A stretch of 64,000 nucleotides of DNA from Deltaproteobacteria bacterium (GCA_021815305.1 JAKAHC010000002.1:344284-408283); one strand, 5' to 3'; positions 1 to 9,862 are shown, counted from the first letter of the stretch. Made by a program: numbers and translations. The notes: a model not told the origin generated them from the letters alone.

Positions 1-509
1 GCGCGGATCTTGTCCACCACGTCCATCCCCTGGATCACCTTCCCGAAAACGGCGTAACCGAACCCCTGCGGGGTGCGGTTCCTGTGGTTCAGGAAGTCGT
101 TGTTCACCGTGTTGATGAAGAACTGCGCCGTGGCGGAGTCGACGATGTTGGTCCGCGCCATCGCGATCGTCCCGCGGTCGTTTTTCAGCCCGTTGTCGGC
201 CTCGTTCCGGATCGGGGCGTGCCGTGTCTTCGTCTCCCGCATCTCCTTGTCGAACCCGCCGCCCTGGATCATGAAGTCCCGGATGACGCGGTGAAAGATC
301 AGCCCGTCGTAGTGCCCTTCCTTCACGTACGTGAGGAAGTTCTCCGTCGTGACGGGAGCCTTCTCGGGGTTTAGCTCCACCTGGATGACCCCCATGCTTG
401 TCGTGAGCCGGACCACGGGTTTCCCTCCTTTTTTCCGGGCGACTCCGGCGCCGGAGGCGATCCCGCAGCAGAGAAGCAGAATTCCCGCGAACCAAAGCGA
501 TTTCCGCAT
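1..509 (-). CDS. Secreted cyclophilin-type peptidyl-prolyl cis-trans isomerase (partial, C-terminus off the window)
   Basis: Prolyl isomerase expected to act in the cell envelope on folding proteins. The start is the ATG at 509. The first ~20 residues have an N-terminal Arg/Lys pair and a hydrophobic core, so they look like a signal peptide; a Cys pair at 14-15 does not make a good lipobox. The cyclophilin core follows, with FHRVI (catalytic Arg), MIQGGG, AQFFIN and FGYAVFGKV all visible. The frame is open to base 1, so the last part of the domain is missing from the window. It is divergent from the tolC-like gene across a 150-base gap. Family assignment is firm; the envelope location is inferred. 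Confidence 0.93.
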   Translation of the reverse strand, partial: MRKSLWFAGILLLCCGIASGAGVARKKGGKPVVRLTTSMGVIQVELNPEKAPVTTENFLTYVKEGHYDGLIFHRVIRDFMIQGGGFDKEMRETKTRHAPIRNEADNGLKNDRGTIAMARTNIVDSATAQFFINTVNNDFLNHRNRTPQGFGYAVFGKVIQGMDVVDKIR

Positions 510-655
510 CGAGGACCCCCGGTTCCCTGTTGTATTTTCATATTATTCGAATTTTTCCCGCGGCGAAAGCACCTGGACGCCGAACCTCGCGACCCGGATC
601 CCGAATCGCGGGAGGACGGATGTAACCTTCGGGACGCATCCCACGCCATACGGAC

Positions 656-661
656 TATAAT
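656..661 (+). promoter_or_regulatory. TATAAT box overlapping the tolC start (possible leaderless start)
   Basis: A perfect TATAAT hexamer overlaps the first ATG of the tolC-like gene. There is no convincing -35 hexamer 16-18 bases upstream and no Shine-Dalgarno before either ATG (660 or 669). If it is a real -10 box, transcription would start near 668, at the second ATG, giving a nearly leaderless message. It could also be a chance match. Confidence 0.25.
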
Positions 662-2177
662 GGACCCGATGACGACTTCCCGTAAGGCATCCTTGTCGCG
701 CGCCCTGTCGCTTGTTCTCGTCCTCAGCGCCTGCGCATTTCCCGCCGCCGGAGCCGAAACGGTTCCGCTGTCCATCGGAGACGCGGTGCGGATGGCCGTG
801 GAGAAGAACCTCGGGCTCAAGGTTGCGACCTACTCCCCCGCCATCGCCGAAACCGGCATCCGGAAGGCGCGCGCGATCTACGACCCCCTCCTTTCGGCCC
901 AGGCCAACCACCAGGGATCGAACCTGCAGGCGGCCCCGCAATCGTTCTTCGTCGACCGGCAACGCGCATTCACCTTCGATGCGTCGATCTCGCAACTGCT
1001 CCCCTCGGGGGCCACGACGTCGCTCTCCTTCAACAATTTCTGGTCCAAGGACAACTTCGGCCTCCCGACCTCCCGCTTCGCCCAGCCGCAGCTGACCCTG
1101 TCGTTCTCCCAACCGCTCCTCCAGGGACTGGGCCGCGAGGTGACGGAGCGCGGCATCACCACGGCGGACGACGCGACGGATTCCGCCCTCGCGGGCTGGA
1201 ACCAGCAGGCGCTGAACACCGCCGCGACGGCGAGGAACCAGTACCTTGTCCTCGTGAAAGCGCGGGAGAGCCTCGCGACGCGGCAGGCCTCCCTGACGCT
1301 CGCACGCGAGGTCCAGGCGCAGAACGAGGCGCGGGTCAATGCCGGTGTGCTGGCCGCCTACCAGCTGCAGGATTCCCGGCTGGGAGTGCTCCAGGCCCGA
1401 AAGAACCTTTTGGACGCGGAGCGCGCGGAGAAAGACGCCGTCGATCAGCTCCGGACCACGCTGCACCTTGCGGAGGGAACTGCCGTCGCGACCACGCCGC
1501 CCCCGTTCGAGCCGTCGGATGTTTCCGAGGCCGACGCGCTGCGCACGGCGACGCTGCGGCGCCCCGACATCGTGAGTGCGCGCGTCGCCGTCCGCACCGC
1601 GGAATTCAACGAGAGGGTATCCCGCAACCTCGCTCTTCCTTCCCTTGCGCTTCAGGGAAGCGGCGGGATCACGGGTCTCGACACGAGCTACGGCGACGCG
1701 ATCGGGGACATGGGCAGCGCCAAATACCCCAACTGGTCCGTGGGGCTGAGTTTCTCCGTCCCGCTCGGAAACCACTCCGCGCGCGCCGATGTCGCGGCGA
1801 ACCGGCTGATCGCAAGCCAGGCGCGGACCCAACTCGCGGCGACCGAGGAGTCGGCGACCCTCGAGGTCAGGACCGCCCTGCGCGCCCTGTCCTCGGCCCG
1901 GGAGCAGATCGGCGTGACCGAACAGGGGGTGACGGCCGCGGAGGTCCTCATGGCCTCATACCTGAAGCGGCAGCAGCTGGGGCTCGCCACCACCAAGGAC
2001 GTCCTCGACGTATCGGCAAGTCTGACGCTGGCGCGGGAGAATCTCACCGCGGCGCGCGCGGACTACCAGACCGCATTTACGAACCTGTGGAAGGCGACGG
2101 GGGAACTGCTGGACCGGCAGGGAATCCGCATCGAGGGTACCGCCATCGCATCCCGGACACGAAAGGGAACCCCATGA
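660..2177 (+). CDS. TolC-family outer membrane efflux protein
   Basis: Outer-membrane channel of a tripartite efflux or export pump. The 505-residue product has a signal peptide ending near residue 31 (…AAGAE), then two repeats rich in long amphipathic helices, including a Gln/Ala-rich stretch around [15 protein letters not shown] typical of the outer membrane efflux family. The start is either ATG 660 or ATG 669; neither has a Shine-Dalgarno. Its stop overlaps the next gene's ATG (ATGA), and a MacA-like adaptor and split MacB follow, so the three products very likely form one pump. The substrate cannot be read from sequence. Confidence 0.9.
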   Translation: MDPMTTSRKASLSRALSLVLVLSACAFPAAGAETVPLSIGDAVRMAVEKNLGLKVATYSPAIAETGIRKARAIYDPLLSAQANHQGSNLQAAPQSFFVDRQRAFTFDASISQLLPSGATTSLSFNNFWSKDNFGLPTSRFAQPQLTLSFSQPLLQGLGREVTERGITTADDATDSALAGWNQQALNTAATARNQYLVLVKARESLATRQASLTLAREVQAQNEARVNAGVLAAYQLQDSRLGVLQARKNLLDAERAEKDAVDQLRTTLHLAEGTAVATTPPPFEPSDVSEADALRTATLRRPDIVSARVAVRTAEFNERVSRNLALPSLALQGSGGITGLDTSYGDAIGDMGSAKYPNWSVGLSFSVPLGNHSARADVAANRLIASQARTQLAATEESATLEVRTALRALSSAREQIGVTEQGVTAAEVLMASYLKRQQLGLATTKDVLDVSASLTLARENLTAARADYQTAFTNLWKATGELLDRQGIRIEGTAIASRTRKGTP

Positions 2178-3370
2178 AGAAGCTCCTGATCGGGGTCGTC
2201 CTCGCGGCGGCGCTCGCCGCCGGGGGGTACCTCTGCCTGAAAAAGGAGAATGCCCCCCCCGGTTACCGGACCGCGAAGGTCGAGCGGGGGCAGATCGTGG
2301 ACACCATCACCGCGACGGGGACCATCAACGCCGTGACCACCGTCTCCGTCGGGAGCCAGATCTCGGGGACGATCCGGAAGCTTTTCGCGGACTTCAACTC
2401 CCATGTCCGCAAGGGCGAGGTGATCGCCCAGATCGACCCGCGGCTCCTCGAAGCCGCGGTCGTCCAGGCGCAAGGGAACCTCGAAAACAACAAGGCCGCA
2501 CTCGTGAAGGCGAAGGTCGCCGTCACGGATACGGAACGAACGTACCGGCGGAACCGGGAGCTTCTTCCGAACGGCTTTGTGGCCCAATCGGATGTCGACA
2601 CCTCCCAGACCGCATACGAGCAGGCGGCCGCGCAGGAAAAGAGCGCGGAGGCGGCCGTGACCCAGGCGGGAGGCGCGCTGAAGGTTGCCCGGACGAACCT
2701 CGAGTACGCCACCATCCGGTCCCCCGTGGACGGAATCGTCATCTCCCGCAACGTCGACGTCGGGCAGACGGTGGCCGCCAGCTTCCAGACGCCCACCCTG
2801 TTCACGATCGCCCAGGACCTGACGAAGATGCAGATCGACACGAACGTGGACGAATCGGACATCGGCCGGGCCGCCAAGGGGCAGGACGTGAACTTCACGG
2901 TCGACGCGTGGCCCGAAAAGACCTTCACGGGCAAGGTATCCCAGGTGCGAAACGCCCCGATCGTCACGCAGAACGTGGTCACCTACGACGTCGTGATCCT
3001 GGTCGACAACCGGGATCTCCTCCTCAAGCCCGGGATGACGGCGAACGTGACGATCCAGGTGAAAAAATACGAAAACATCCTGAAGATCCCGAACGCCGCG
3101 ACGCGGTTCCGGCCGGCGGAGAAGTCCCAGGAACCCCTGTGGATGCTGACGAAGGGGAAAGAGAGCTCGGGCCAGCGGGTCTACACGCTCGGCAAGGACG
3201 GGAAGCCCGTGGCGTTGAACGTCAAGACCGGCGTCTCCAACGGCTCGTACACGGAGCTCGTCGAAGGGAACCTGAAGGAGGGGGATTTCGTGATCACCGG
3301 GGAGGCTCCGAAAGGGTCGTCCTCCTCCGGAGGCAGCCCGCCAGGCATGGGGTTCGGGAGATTCCGGTAA
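2174..3370 (+). CDS. macA: MacA-like periplasmic adaptor (membrane fusion protein)
   Basis: Periplasmic adaptor that links a MacB-type inner-membrane transporter to a TolC channel. The 398-residue product starts with one membrane anchor (residues ~3-22), then a biotinyl-lipoyl half ([14 protein letters not shown]), a helical hairpin of about 90 residues rich in Ala/Gln/Lys, the second lipoyl half ([16 protein letters not shown]) and a beta-barrel domain. The tail is Gly/Ser-rich. The ATG at 2174 overlaps the tolC stop by 4 bases; earlier in-frame codons lie inside tolC and are not needed. The macB ATPase starts 2 bases after its stop. Confidence 0.92.
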   Translation: MKKLLIGVVLAAALAAGGYLCLKKENAPPGYRTAKVERGQIVDTITATGTINAVTTVSVGSQISGTIRKLFADFNSHVRKGEVIAQIDPRLLEAAVVQAQGNLENNKAALVKAKVAVTDTERTYRRNRELLPNGFVAQSDVDTSQTAYEQAAAQEKSAEAAVTQAGGALKVARTNLEYATIRSPVDGIVISRNVDVGQTVAASFQTPTLFTIAQDLTKMQIDTNVDESDIGRAAKGQDVNFTVDAWPEKTFTGKVSQVRNAPIVTQNVVTYDVVILVDNRDLLLKPGMTANVTIQVKKYENILKIPNAATRFRPAEKSQEPLWMLTKGKESSGQRVYTLGKDGKPVALNVKTGVSNGSYTELVEGNLKEGDFVITGEAPKGSSSSGGSPPGMGFGRFR

Positions 3371-3372
3371 CC

Positions 3373-4104
3373 ATGGGCACCGCCACCATAGAGATCCGCG
3401 GGGTCACCAAGGCGTATCGGCTCGGGGACATCCGGGTGGATGCACTCAAAGGGGTGGATCTTTCCATCGGCGCCGGCGAATTCGTCGCCGTGATGGGCCC
3501 CTCGGGATCGGGGAAATCCACTTTCATGAACATCCTCGGCTGCCTCGACCGCCCTACCGCGGGGAGCTACCGGCTCGACGGGGAAGAGATCGGCACCCTC
3601 TCGCGGGACGGCCGCGCCGTCATCCGGCGCAACAAGATCGGGTTCGTCTTCCAGGGGTTCAACCTGCTCCCCCGCCTTTCCGCGCAGGAAAACGTCGAGC
3701 TGCCGATGATCTACGACAACACCCCGGGGACCGCCCGCCACGAAAAGGCGCGCGCGGCGCTCGCTTCCGTCGGACTGGCGGATCGCGAGCACCACCTTCC
3801 GAGCCAGCTTTCGGGCGGGCAGCAGCAGCGCGTCGCCATCGCGCGCGCGATCGTCAACACGCCGTCGCTCCTCCTCGCGGACGAGCCCACCGGGAACCTG
3901 GACTCCGCCACCAGCGACGAGATCATGGAAATCTTCCAGCGGCTCAACGACGAGCTCGGGATCACCCTCGTTCTCGTCACCCACGAACCCGACATCGCGC
4001 TGTTCGCACGCCGGGTGATCCGCTTCCGGGACGGGCTCCTCGTGGAGGACCACCCGGTCGCCGAACGACGCAAGCCCCCCGCGGCGGAAGGGGTATCCGC
4101 ATGA
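3373..4104 (+). CDS. macB: MacB-type ABC transporter ATPase subunit
   Basis: Nucleotide-binding subunit that powers the adjacent FtsX-type permease. The 243-residue protein has Walker [10 protein letters not shown] (42-49), Q-loop FQGFNLLP, the signature LSGGQQQR, Walker [13 protein letters not shown] and the switch His in LVTHEPD. These are typical of the MacB/LolD ABC family. E. coli MacB fuses ATPase and permease; here they are separate genes overlapping by 4 bases (ATGA). The chosen ATG lies 2 bases after macA, which removes a long non-homologous upstream extension. LolD-like function is possible by sequence alone, but the macA/tolC context favours a MacB pump. Confidence 0.93.
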   Translation: MGTATIEIRGVTKAYRLGDIRVDALKGVDLSIGAGEFVAVMGPSGSGKSTFMNILGCLDRPTAGSYRLDGEEIGTLSRDGRAVIRRNKIGFVFQGFNLLPRLSAQENVELPMIYDNTPGTARHEKARAALASVGLADREHHLPSQLSGGQQQRVAIARAIVNTPSLLLADEPTGNLDSATSDEIMEIFQRLNDELGITLVLVTHEPDIALFARRVIRFRDGLLVEDHPVAERRKPPAAEGVSA

Positions 4105-5327
4105 ACCTCTACTCCGCCGGGAAGGTCTCGTTCCGGTCCCTTCGCGCCAACAAGATGCGGTCCGCCCTGACGATGCTTGGGATGATCATCGGCGTCGCGG
4201 CGGTCATCGTCATGGTCGCCATCGGCGCGGGCGCCAACGAGAGAATCGCCGCCCAGATCGCCTCCGTCGGCTCGAACCTGCTGCTCGTCCTCCCCGGGAG
4301 CACGACATCCGGGGGGTTGCGGTCCGGCTTCGGGGGCACGCCCACCCTCACGATGGGGGACGCGAAGGCGATCCAGAAGGACCTCCCCGCCGTCGCCCTG
4401 GCTTCCCCCTCTTCCCGCTCCAGCGGTCCGGTGGTCTACGGGAACCAGAACTGGAGCACGATCATCCAGGGAGTCTCCCCCGAATACATGGAGATGCGCG
4501 ACTGGAAGACCATCGCGGGGAGGTACTTCACCGAGCAGGAGATGGACGCGTCCTCGAAAGTGTGCCTGCTGGGCACCACGGTGGTCCAGAACCTCTTCGG
4601 AAGCGAGGACCCGATCGGGAAGATCGTCAGGATCAAGCAGGCCCCCTTCACTGTGGTCGGCGTGCTCGAGTCGAAGGGGCAATCCCCGCAGGGACAGGAC
4701 CAGGACGACATCGTGCTCGTCCCCATCACGACGCTTCTCAACAAGCTGGCCGGCTCCGCGCACGCAGGGTCGGTCGGCGTCATCCTCGTGCAGGCCGTCG
4801 ACGGGGACCACGTCAAGGAGGCGGAGCGGGAGGTGGTCTCCCTCCTCCGGCAACGCCACAGGATCGGTCCGGGGCAGGACGACGACTTCTCCGTGCGGAA
4901 CCTCTCCGAGATGCTGGCCCTGGCCGAGTCCGCCACCCGGATCATGAGCCTTCTCCTGGGAGGAATCGCCTCCGTATCGCTGGTGGTCGGAGGCATCGGG
5001 ATCATGAACATCATGCTGGTGTCCGTGACCGAGCGAACGCGGGAGATCGGGATCCGGATGGCCGTGGGCGCGCGGGAGCGGGACATCCTTTCCCAGTTCC
5101 TGATCGAGGCGGTCCTGCTGGCGCTGACGGGGGGCGCGATCGGGATCGTCCTTGGCGCCGGCGGCGCGGTCCTCATCTCCAGGCTCGCCGGTTGGTCCAC
5201 GCTCATCTCGCCCGCCGCCGCCCTTCTTGCCTTCGGCTTTTCCGCCGCGGTGGGCGTCTTCTTCGGCTTCTACCCGGCGAGGAAGGCTTCGCGCATGGAC
5301 CCCATCGAGGCGCTGCGGTACGAGTAG
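4101..5327 (+). CDS. macB: MacB-type ABC transporter permease (FtsX/MacB_PCD)
   Basis: Inner-membrane permease of the MacAB-TolC-like exporter. The 408-residue product has a first membrane helix at ~20-45, a large periplasmic core domain (MacB_PCD) to ~residue 275, and three C-terminal helices with the FtsX motif [15 protein letters not shown] between helices 2 and 3. The end IEALRYE is characteristic of the family. Its ATG overlaps the ATPase stop (ATGA), so the two halves are probably translationally coupled. Known MacB substrates include macrolides and peptides; the substrate here is unknown. Confidence 0.93.
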   Translation: MNLYSAGKVSFRSLRANKMRSALTMLGMIIGVAAVIVMVAIGAGANERIAAQIASVGSNLLLVLPGSTTSGGLRSGFGGTPTLTMGDAKAIQKDLPAVALASPSSRSSGPVVYGNQNWSTIIQGVSPEYMEMRDWKTIAGRYFTEQEMDASSKVCLLGTTVVQNLFGSEDPIGKIVRIKQAPFTVVGVLESKGQSPQGQDQDDIVLVPITTLLNKLAGSAHAGSVGVILVQAVDGDHVKEAEREVVSLLRQRHRIGPGQDDDFSVRNLSEMLALAESATRIMSLLLGGIASVSLVVGGIGIMNIMLVSVTERTREIGIRMAVGARERDILSQFLIEAVLLALTGGAIGIVLGAGGAVLISRLAGWSTLISPAAALLAFGFSAAVGVFFGFYPARKASRMDPIEALRYE

Positions 5328-5352
5328 GGACGGGGCGGTCCCATACCGCCGG

Positions 5353-6042
5353 TCACTCTTCGGGGAACCGCACGGTAATGGAGGTGTGCGCCGTTCCCTT
5401 CTCTCCCCTGGGCCTCTCCGCCTGCACCAGCACCTCCGTGACCGGCCCTTTCGGGGCGCGATCGTACGCCGCCCGGAAATCCTCCAGGAGATCGCGGGAG
5501 TTGGTCACCCTCTTTCCCGCCTCCTCCGGCCCCGCGACGATGAACACGGTCTCCTCTTCCCAGAGCCGGTACATCGACCCGACGGGCAGGTGGTTTCCCC
5601 ACGCGTACGTCAGACGGATTCCCGACGGCCGGAATCCGTCCCACAACTCCCGAAAGAAGATCCGGATGCGCTTCCGGATTCCCAGGGACAGGAAGTCCTT
5701 TCCGAACACGAAGGTGGCCGATGCCGGGAAATACGCCTCCCCGCGCCGGTATTCGTTTCCCGAAAAGTTGACGTTGTCTACGGCAAACGCCAAGGAGGCG
5801 CCGGAAGGCTTCCACCGCCCGTCCCGCTCGTACGCCACCCCGGTCCCGGGAGGGAGTGCAAGTTCGACGGAGATCCCGTTGTCGGTATAGCCCGCACGCC
5901 GTTCCGGGAGGGAAAGCCATCGACCCGCCGAACCCTCCACCCACCCCCACTTCGCGTCCGCCGCGCGCGCCGCCGGCGCCGATACGCCGAGAAGCGCCGC
6001 GCATGCGAGGGACAGGACCGCGACACGCATCCGATCAGGCAT
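5353..6042 (-). CDS. DUF3047-like exported protein
   Basis: Function unknown. The 229-residue product starts MPDRMRV with an Ala-rich signal peptide cut near residue 29 (ARAAD). The body fits the DUF3047 pattern: a beta-rich domain with a YAWGNHLPVGS motif and an ending that lists residues around a helix (DLLEDFRAAYDRA). The ATG at 6042 has a G-rich Shine-Dalgarno and overlaps the end of the upstream cinA-like gene by 8 bases, so the two are co-transcribed. It converges on the macB permease 25 bases away. The family call is from pattern memory and should be checked with an HMM. Confidence 0.65.
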   Translation of the reverse strand: MPDRMRVAVLSLACAALLGVSAPAARAADAKWGWVEGSAGRWLSLPERRAGYTDNGISVELALPPGTGVAYERDGRWKPSGASLAFAVDNVNFSGNEYRRGEAYFPASATFVFGKDFLSLGIRKRIRIFFRELWDGFRPSGIRLTYAWGNHLPVGSMYRLWEEETVFIVAGPEEAGKRVTNSRDLLEDFRAAYDRAPKGPVTEVLVQAERPRGEKGTAHTSITVRFPEE

Positions 6043-6790
6043 CGTCCCCCCGTTCCTCCGTGCGGCGCAGCACCTTGAAGCCGACGCCCGCAAGTTTCTC
6101 CTCGAATTGCGAAGCGCACGCGGACGTCCGTTCGAACCCCGCGCCGCGAAACACCACCCGCACGCGGAACTCCCCCTCGTTGACGGGATAGGACCCGACG
6201 CCGACGTCGGGATGCGACGACATCACCTCATTCATGATCCCGGCGTAGGACGATTCGGGCGCCATGGAATAGAGGGTGATCCGGCTTTTGCGGTTACCGG
6301 CCACCAGGGGCTTCACCCACCCGAACATCTCCTGGAGGAGCCGCGGAATCCCCGGGAACGCGGCCATTCCCCCGATGTAGAACCCCGGCGCGCCCGAAAG
6401 CGGGTTCGGGATGAGGATCGCGCCTTCCGGGACATACGCCATCAGGATGCGGTATTCCGGATTCCCCCCCTGGAAGGAGCGGGCTTCGAGCGCAGCCTTC
6501 GCCTCCTCGTTCAGGACGAGGGGGACCCCGGCGACCTGGGCCACGGCATCGCGGGTGATGTCGTCGGGGGTGGGGCCGATGCCCCCCGTCAGGATCAGAA
6601 GATCCGTTTCCTCGAGGTACATCCGCAGGTGCCGAACGACGGTTGGGACGTCGTCCGGCAGGACCGCGCACAGGGCGACCTCCGCCCCCCATTCGTTCAG
6701 CAGGGGAATCATGAAGGCGAGGTTCGCCTCTTTCGTCTCCCCTTTCAGCACCTCGTCGCCGAGGATGACGATCCCCACCCTTGTCGCCAT
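6035..6790 (-). CDS. CinA-like molybdopterin-binding domain protein (N-terminal domain only)
   Basis: Has the MoaB/Mog-type fold of the CinA N-terminal domain: GDEVLKGE near the start, then LILTGGIGPTPDDITRDA, which is the phosphate-binding loop of the family. The product is 251 residues; full CinA proteins are ~410 and carry a C-terminal NMN deamidase that is absent here. In related domains this fold hydrolyses ADP-ribose- or FAD-type pyrophosphates, but the substrate is not known here. ATG 6790 is chosen because GGGGGGAG lies just upstream; an ATG at 6808 is the alternative. It is divergent from purM and overlaps the next gene. Confidence 0.8.
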   Translation of the reverse strand: MATRVGIVILGDEVLKGETKEANLAFMIPLLNEWGAEVALCAVLPDDVPTVVRHLRMYLEETDLLILTGGIGPTPDDITRDAVAQVAGVPLVLNEEAKAALEARSFQGGNPEYRILMAYVPEGAILIPNPLSGAPGFYIGGMAAFPGIPRLLQEMFGWVKPLVAGNRKSRITLYSMAPESSYAGIMNEVMSSHPDVGVGSYPVNEGEFRVRVVFRGAGFERTSACASQFEEKLAGVGFKVLRRTEERGDDA

Positions 6791-6844
6791 GCTCCCCCCC
6801 GTCCTCAAACCTTCTTATAATACCCTTGCACGGGGGGAAAATCA

Positions 6845-6874
6845 TTGACATACCCTTCCGCGGAGCCGTAACTT
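6845..6874 (+). promoter_or_regulatory. Candidate sigma70 promoter for purM
   Basis: A perfect -35 TTGACA at 6845-6850 is followed after 18 bases by a weak -10 TAACTT at 6869-6874. Transcription would begin near 6881. This would place the upstream TTG at 6873 at or before the message start and supports the TTG at 6903 as the purM start. Confidence 0.4.
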
Positions 6875-6902
6875 GGGGTACATTCCGACCGGAGCGGCAA
6901 CG

Positions 6903-7958
6903 TTGGGAAAACCCGTCACCTACAAGGACGCAGGCGTGGACATCGGCGAGGGGGACCGCCTCGTCTCCCTGATCAAGCCGATGGTCCGTTCCACGAACCG
7001 CCGGGAAGTGCTGGGGGAGATCGGCTCCTTCGCGGGCTTCTTCCGGTTTCCCGCCCGCCGGTACAGGGACCCTGTGCTCGTGGCGGGCACCGACGGCGTC
7101 GGCACCAAAGTGAAAGTGGCGGCGATGGCCGGCAGGATGGACACCGTCGGGACCGACCTGGTGGCGATGTGCGTCAACGACATCCTCGTCCACGGGGCGG
7201 AGCCTCTTTTTTTCCTCGACTACTACGCCACCGGCAAGCTTTCGGCGCGGGAGGGAGCGGCGGTGGTTTCGGGCGTCGCCGAGGGATGCCGCCAGGCCGG
7301 TTGCGCCTTGCTGGGCGGGGAGACCGCGGAGATGCCCTCGGTCTACGCGCGGGGAGAATTCGACCTTGCGGGATTCGCCGTGGGTGTCGTGGACCGCCGC
7401 GCAATCCTCGACGGGTCGGGCGTCCGTCCCGGCGATGTCCTGGTCGGCCTGGCCTCCTCCGGGCTGCACAGCAACGGGTACTCCCTCGCCCGGAAGGTGG
7501 TCTTCGAAATCCTCGGGAAGAAGATCCGCCAGAGAGTGCCCGATTGGGGGACCACAGTCGCGGAGGAACTGCTGCGCCCCACGCGGATCTACGTCCGCCC
7601 CGTCCTCTCCCTGCACCGCAAGCGGCCCGTCCTGGGGATGGCGCACATCACCGGCGGCGGCATCACGGGGAACGTCCCCCGATCCCTCCCCCACGGCGTG
7701 ACCGCCGTGGTCGACCGCTCGGCGTGGGAGGTCCCTCCCGTCTTCCGGACCCTCTGTGAGGCGGCACGCCTCCCCGAGGAAGAGGCGTTCCGCACGTTCA
7801 ACATGGGGATCGGCATGGTGCTGATGGTCCGTTCCCCGGATGCGGACCGGGCGGTGTCCCACTTCCGCGGGGCCGGCATCCCCGCGTCGATCATCGGGGA
7901 GATACGCAAGAGCCGTGCGGACCGGGCGGGGGTGACGTTCGTCGGGGGGAAACGGTGA
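6903..7958 (+). CDS. purM: Phosphoribosylformylglycinamidine cyclo-ligase (AIR synthetase)
   Basis: Converts FGAM to AIR with ATP in purine synthesis. The 351-residue protein begins KPVTYKDAGVDIGEGD, the usual PurM opening, and has the GTDGVGTK ATP-binding strand, LLGGETAEMP and GITGNVPRSLP. The TTG at 6903 has GGAGCGG about 5 bases upstream and gives the family's normal length; another TTG at 6873 would add ten non-conserved residues. purN follows with a GTGA overlap. The gene is divergent from the cinA-like gene. Confidence 0.95.
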   Translation: MGKPVTYKDAGVDIGEGDRLVSLIKPMVRSTNRREVLGEIGSFAGFFRFPARRYRDPVLVAGTDGVGTKVKVAAMAGRMDTVGTDLVAMCVNDILVHGAEPLFFLDYYATGKLSAREGAAVVSGVAEGCRQAGCALLGGETAEMPSVYARGEFDLAGFAVGVVDRRAILDGSGVRPGDVLVGLASSGLHSNGYSLARKVVFEILGKKIRQRVPDWGTTVAEELLRPTRIYVRPVLSLHRKRPVLGMAHITGGGITGNVPRSLPHGVTAVVDRSAWEVPPVFRTLCEAARLPEEEAFRTFNMGIGMVLMVRSPDADRAVSHFRGAGIPASIIGEIRKSRADRAGVTFVGGKR

Positions 7959-8611
7959 GCGACCGGCCGTCCATTGCGGTGCTGGTCTCGGGAAGCGGCT
8001 CCAACCTGCAGGCGATCATCGACGCCTCGGAGCGGGGGGAGATCCCCTGCCGCGTCGGGGTGGTGATCAGCAACAAGGCCGACGCCTACGGGCTCACGCG
8101 GGCCCGGAAACACGGCATACCCGCCGAGGTGGTGGACCACAGGGGGTTCGGCCGCCGGGAGGATTTCGACGCGAGGCTGGTGGAGGTGATCCGGACCTCG
8201 GGGGCTTCGCTGGTATGTCTGGCCGGTTTCATGCGCGTGGTGACGCCGGTGTTCCTGCGCGCATTCCCCCACAGGATCCTCAACATCCACCCGGCCCTTC
8301 TCCCTTCCTTCCCCGGCACGCACGGCCCGCGGCAGGCACTCGAGTACGGGGTGCGCTTCTCGGGGTGCACCGTCCACTTCCTCGACGAGGGGGTCGACAC
8401 CGGGCCGATCATCGTCCAGGCCGTCGTCCCCGTGTACGAGGACGACACCGAGGATTCGCTCGCGGCGCGGATCCTCGCGGAGGAGCACCGAATCTACCCC
8501 ATGGCGATCCGGCTTTTCCTGGAAGGGAAACTGGGCGTCCGGGGCAGGAGGGTGCTTGCGAAAGGGGCGGGAAGGATCCCCGCCTTCTCTTGCAGAAATC
8601 CCGACGCGTAA
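7955..8611 (+). CDS. purN: Phosphoribosylglycinamide formyltransferase
   Basis: Transfers a formyl group from 10-formyl-THF to GAR in purine synthesis. The 218-residue product opens with VLVSGSGSNLQAI and carries the catalytic Asn and His in LNIHPALLPSFPG and the Asp in DEGVDTGPIIVQ. The GTG start overlaps the purM stop (GTGA), so the pair is coupled. It ends 3 bases before the convergent DUF218 gene. The C-terminal ~25 residues extend a little past the usual domain and are Arg-rich. Confidence 0.95.
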   Translation: MSDRPSIAVLVSGSGSNLQAIIDASERGEIPCRVGVVISNKADAYGLTRARKHGIPAEVVDHRGFGRREDFDARLVEVIRTSGASLVCLAGFMRVVTPVFLRAFPHRILNIHPALLPSFPGTHGPRQALEYGVRFSGCTVHFLDEGVDTGPIIVQAVVPVYEDDTEDSLAARILAEEHRIYPMAIRLFLEGKLGVRGRRVLAKGAGRIPAFSCRNPDA

Positions 8612-8614
8612 ACG

Positions 8615-9229
8615 CTACTCCCAGCGCAGCAACGCGCGGTATCCCCAGTATTTCCACCCTTCGATGAAGTGCCTCCGCGCCCAGCGCCAGGCGCCGCCGA
8701 TTCCCTCGCCCTCGCCGTTCACGGGATAAACGTACAGGGCAACGCCCGCGGGCAGGACTTTCCGGAAGGCAAGATAGGCCCGGGGAACATGGTATCCGGA
8801 GGTGACGAGGGTCGCCGAGGTGAACCCCCGCCTGGACAGCACGGACTCCGCCGAGAAGGCGTTCTCGAGGGTGTTCATGGACCACCCTTCCACGTGGATG
8901 CGGGAAAGGGATTCCGGGGAAAGCGCGGAGCTGCCGGGAAGGATCTTCTCGATGGAGATGCGTCTCCCCGCGCCGAGGATGTAGAGTTCCCGCGCCATTC
9001 CCGAGGACCAGATGCGGTACCCCGCGGGGATGCGGCCCTCCCCCCCGCTGAGGACGAAGACGGCGTCTACGGGACGAGGAGGCGGCCCGGGGATCCGCAG
9101 GGCAAGAAGGTGCGGGATGGCCGGCGGGACAAGGAGAAGGGAGAGAACGATCAGTGTCCCCGCTAAGGATCGGATGCCGGCGGCTTCTCCCGGGGGTACG
9201 TTTTCAGATTGTCTTCCCATCGGAGACAT
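8615..9229 (-). CDS. DUF218 (YdcF/ElyC-like) membrane-anchored protein
   Basis: DUF218 proteins such as SanA, ElyC and YdcF are inner-membrane proteins linked to envelope integrity; the reaction is not settled. The 204-residue product has a hydrophobic anchor at ~22-45, then AVFVLSGGEGRIPAG, NTLENA and LVTSGYHVPRA, which form the family's Rossmann-like core. No Shine-Dalgarno precedes the ATG at 9229 or the next ATG at 9220, so the start is uncertain. It is divergent from rpmB across 35 bases and converges on purN. Confidence 0.82.
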   Translation of the reverse strand: MSPMGRQSENVPPGEAAGIRSLAGTLIVLSLLLVPPAIPHLLALRIPGPPPRPVDAVFVLSGGEGRIPAGYRIWSSGMARELYILGAGRRISIEKILPGSSALSPESLSRIHVEGWSMNTLENAFSAESVLSRRGFTSATLVTSGYHVPRAYLAFRKVLPAGVALYVYPVNGEGEGIGGAWRWARRHFIEGWKYWGYRALLRWE

Positions 9230-9237
9230 GGTATTAA
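9209..9237 (+). promoter_or_regulatory. Candidate sigma70 promoter for rpmB
   Basis: TTGTCT at 9209-9214 and TATTAA at 9232-9237 are 17 bases apart, each matching 4 of 6 consensus positions. The AT-rich stretch lies just before a strong GGAGGT and the rpmB ATG. The box overlaps the start of the divergent DUF218 gene. Confidence 0.4.
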
Positions 9238-9264
9238 TTTTAATTTCAATCTATGGAGGTTGTC

Positions 9265-9453
9265 ATGGCCAAGTGCGCGATTTGCGGGAAGGGGCCCAGT
9301 TTCGGGCACAACGTCTCCCACGCCAACAACAAGACCCACAAGGTCTGGCGTCCGAACATCCAGAGGGTGAAGGCGATCCAGGGCGGGCACGTGCGGCACG
9401 TCAACGTTTGCACGCAGTGCATCAAGGCCGGGCGCGTCGTCAAGGCGGTCTAG
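9265..9453 (+). CDS. rpmB: 50S ribosomal protein L28
   Basis: Small ribosomal large-subunit protein. The 62-residue product [20 protein letters not shown] has Cys pairs at both ends (CAIC and CTQC), so it is the zinc-binding (C+) form of L28. The ATG at 9265 is set by GGAGGT at 9255-9260; an in-frame ATG at 9253 would overlap the ribosome binding site. It converges on ridA with a single base between the stops. Confidence 0.97.
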   Translation: MAKCAICGKGPSFGHNVSHANNKTHKVWRPNIQRVKAIQGGHVRHVNVCTQCIKAGRVVKAV

Positions 9454-9454
9454 G

Positions 9455-9835
9455 TCACACCCCGGCGACCGCCTCGATCTCCACCCGCGCGCCCGCCGGC
9501 AGTTTCGAAACCTCGACGGTCGCCCGCGCCGGCGGGTCCGCCGGGAAGAACGTGCCGTAGACGGCGTTCATTTCCGGAAAATCCGAAAGGTCGGTCAGGT
9601 ACACGGTGGTCTTCACCACCGAACGCAGCGTCGCGCCGCCCGCCGCAAGGACCTGCTCCAGGTTCCTCAGGACCCGTTCCGTCTGCTCCGCGATGCCCCC
9701 CGCCACCAACTTCCCCGTGGCGGGGTCCAGCGGGATCTGCCCCGAACAGAACAGATACCCCCCGGCCCGGACCGCCTGCGAATAGGGCCCGATGGCCGCC
9801 GGGGCGCTTTCCGTGCGCACCGTCCTCCGTGACAT
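9455..9835 (-). CDS. ridA: RidA family enamine/imine deaminase
   Basis: Hydrolyses reactive enamine/imine intermediates released by PLP enzymes such as threonine dehydratase. The 126-residue protein is of usual length and has AIGPYSQAVRAGGYLFCSGQIP, the conserved Arg in PARATVEVSKLP, and the C-terminal IEAVA. The reading frame starts at ATG 9835. It lies between rpmB (convergent) and an 82-residue unknown gene on the same strand, 27 bases upstream. Its nearness to rel matches the order seen in related genomes. Confidence 0.95.
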   Translation of the reverse strand: MSRRTVRTESAPAAIGPYSQAVRAGGYLFCSGQIPLDPATGKLVAGGIAEQTERVLRNLEQVLAAGGATLRSVVKTTVYLTDLSDFPEMNAVYGTFFPADPPARATVEVSKLPAGARVEIEAVAGV

Positions 9836-9862
9836 GTCGCCCTCGGTCGAACCGTTTTTCCG

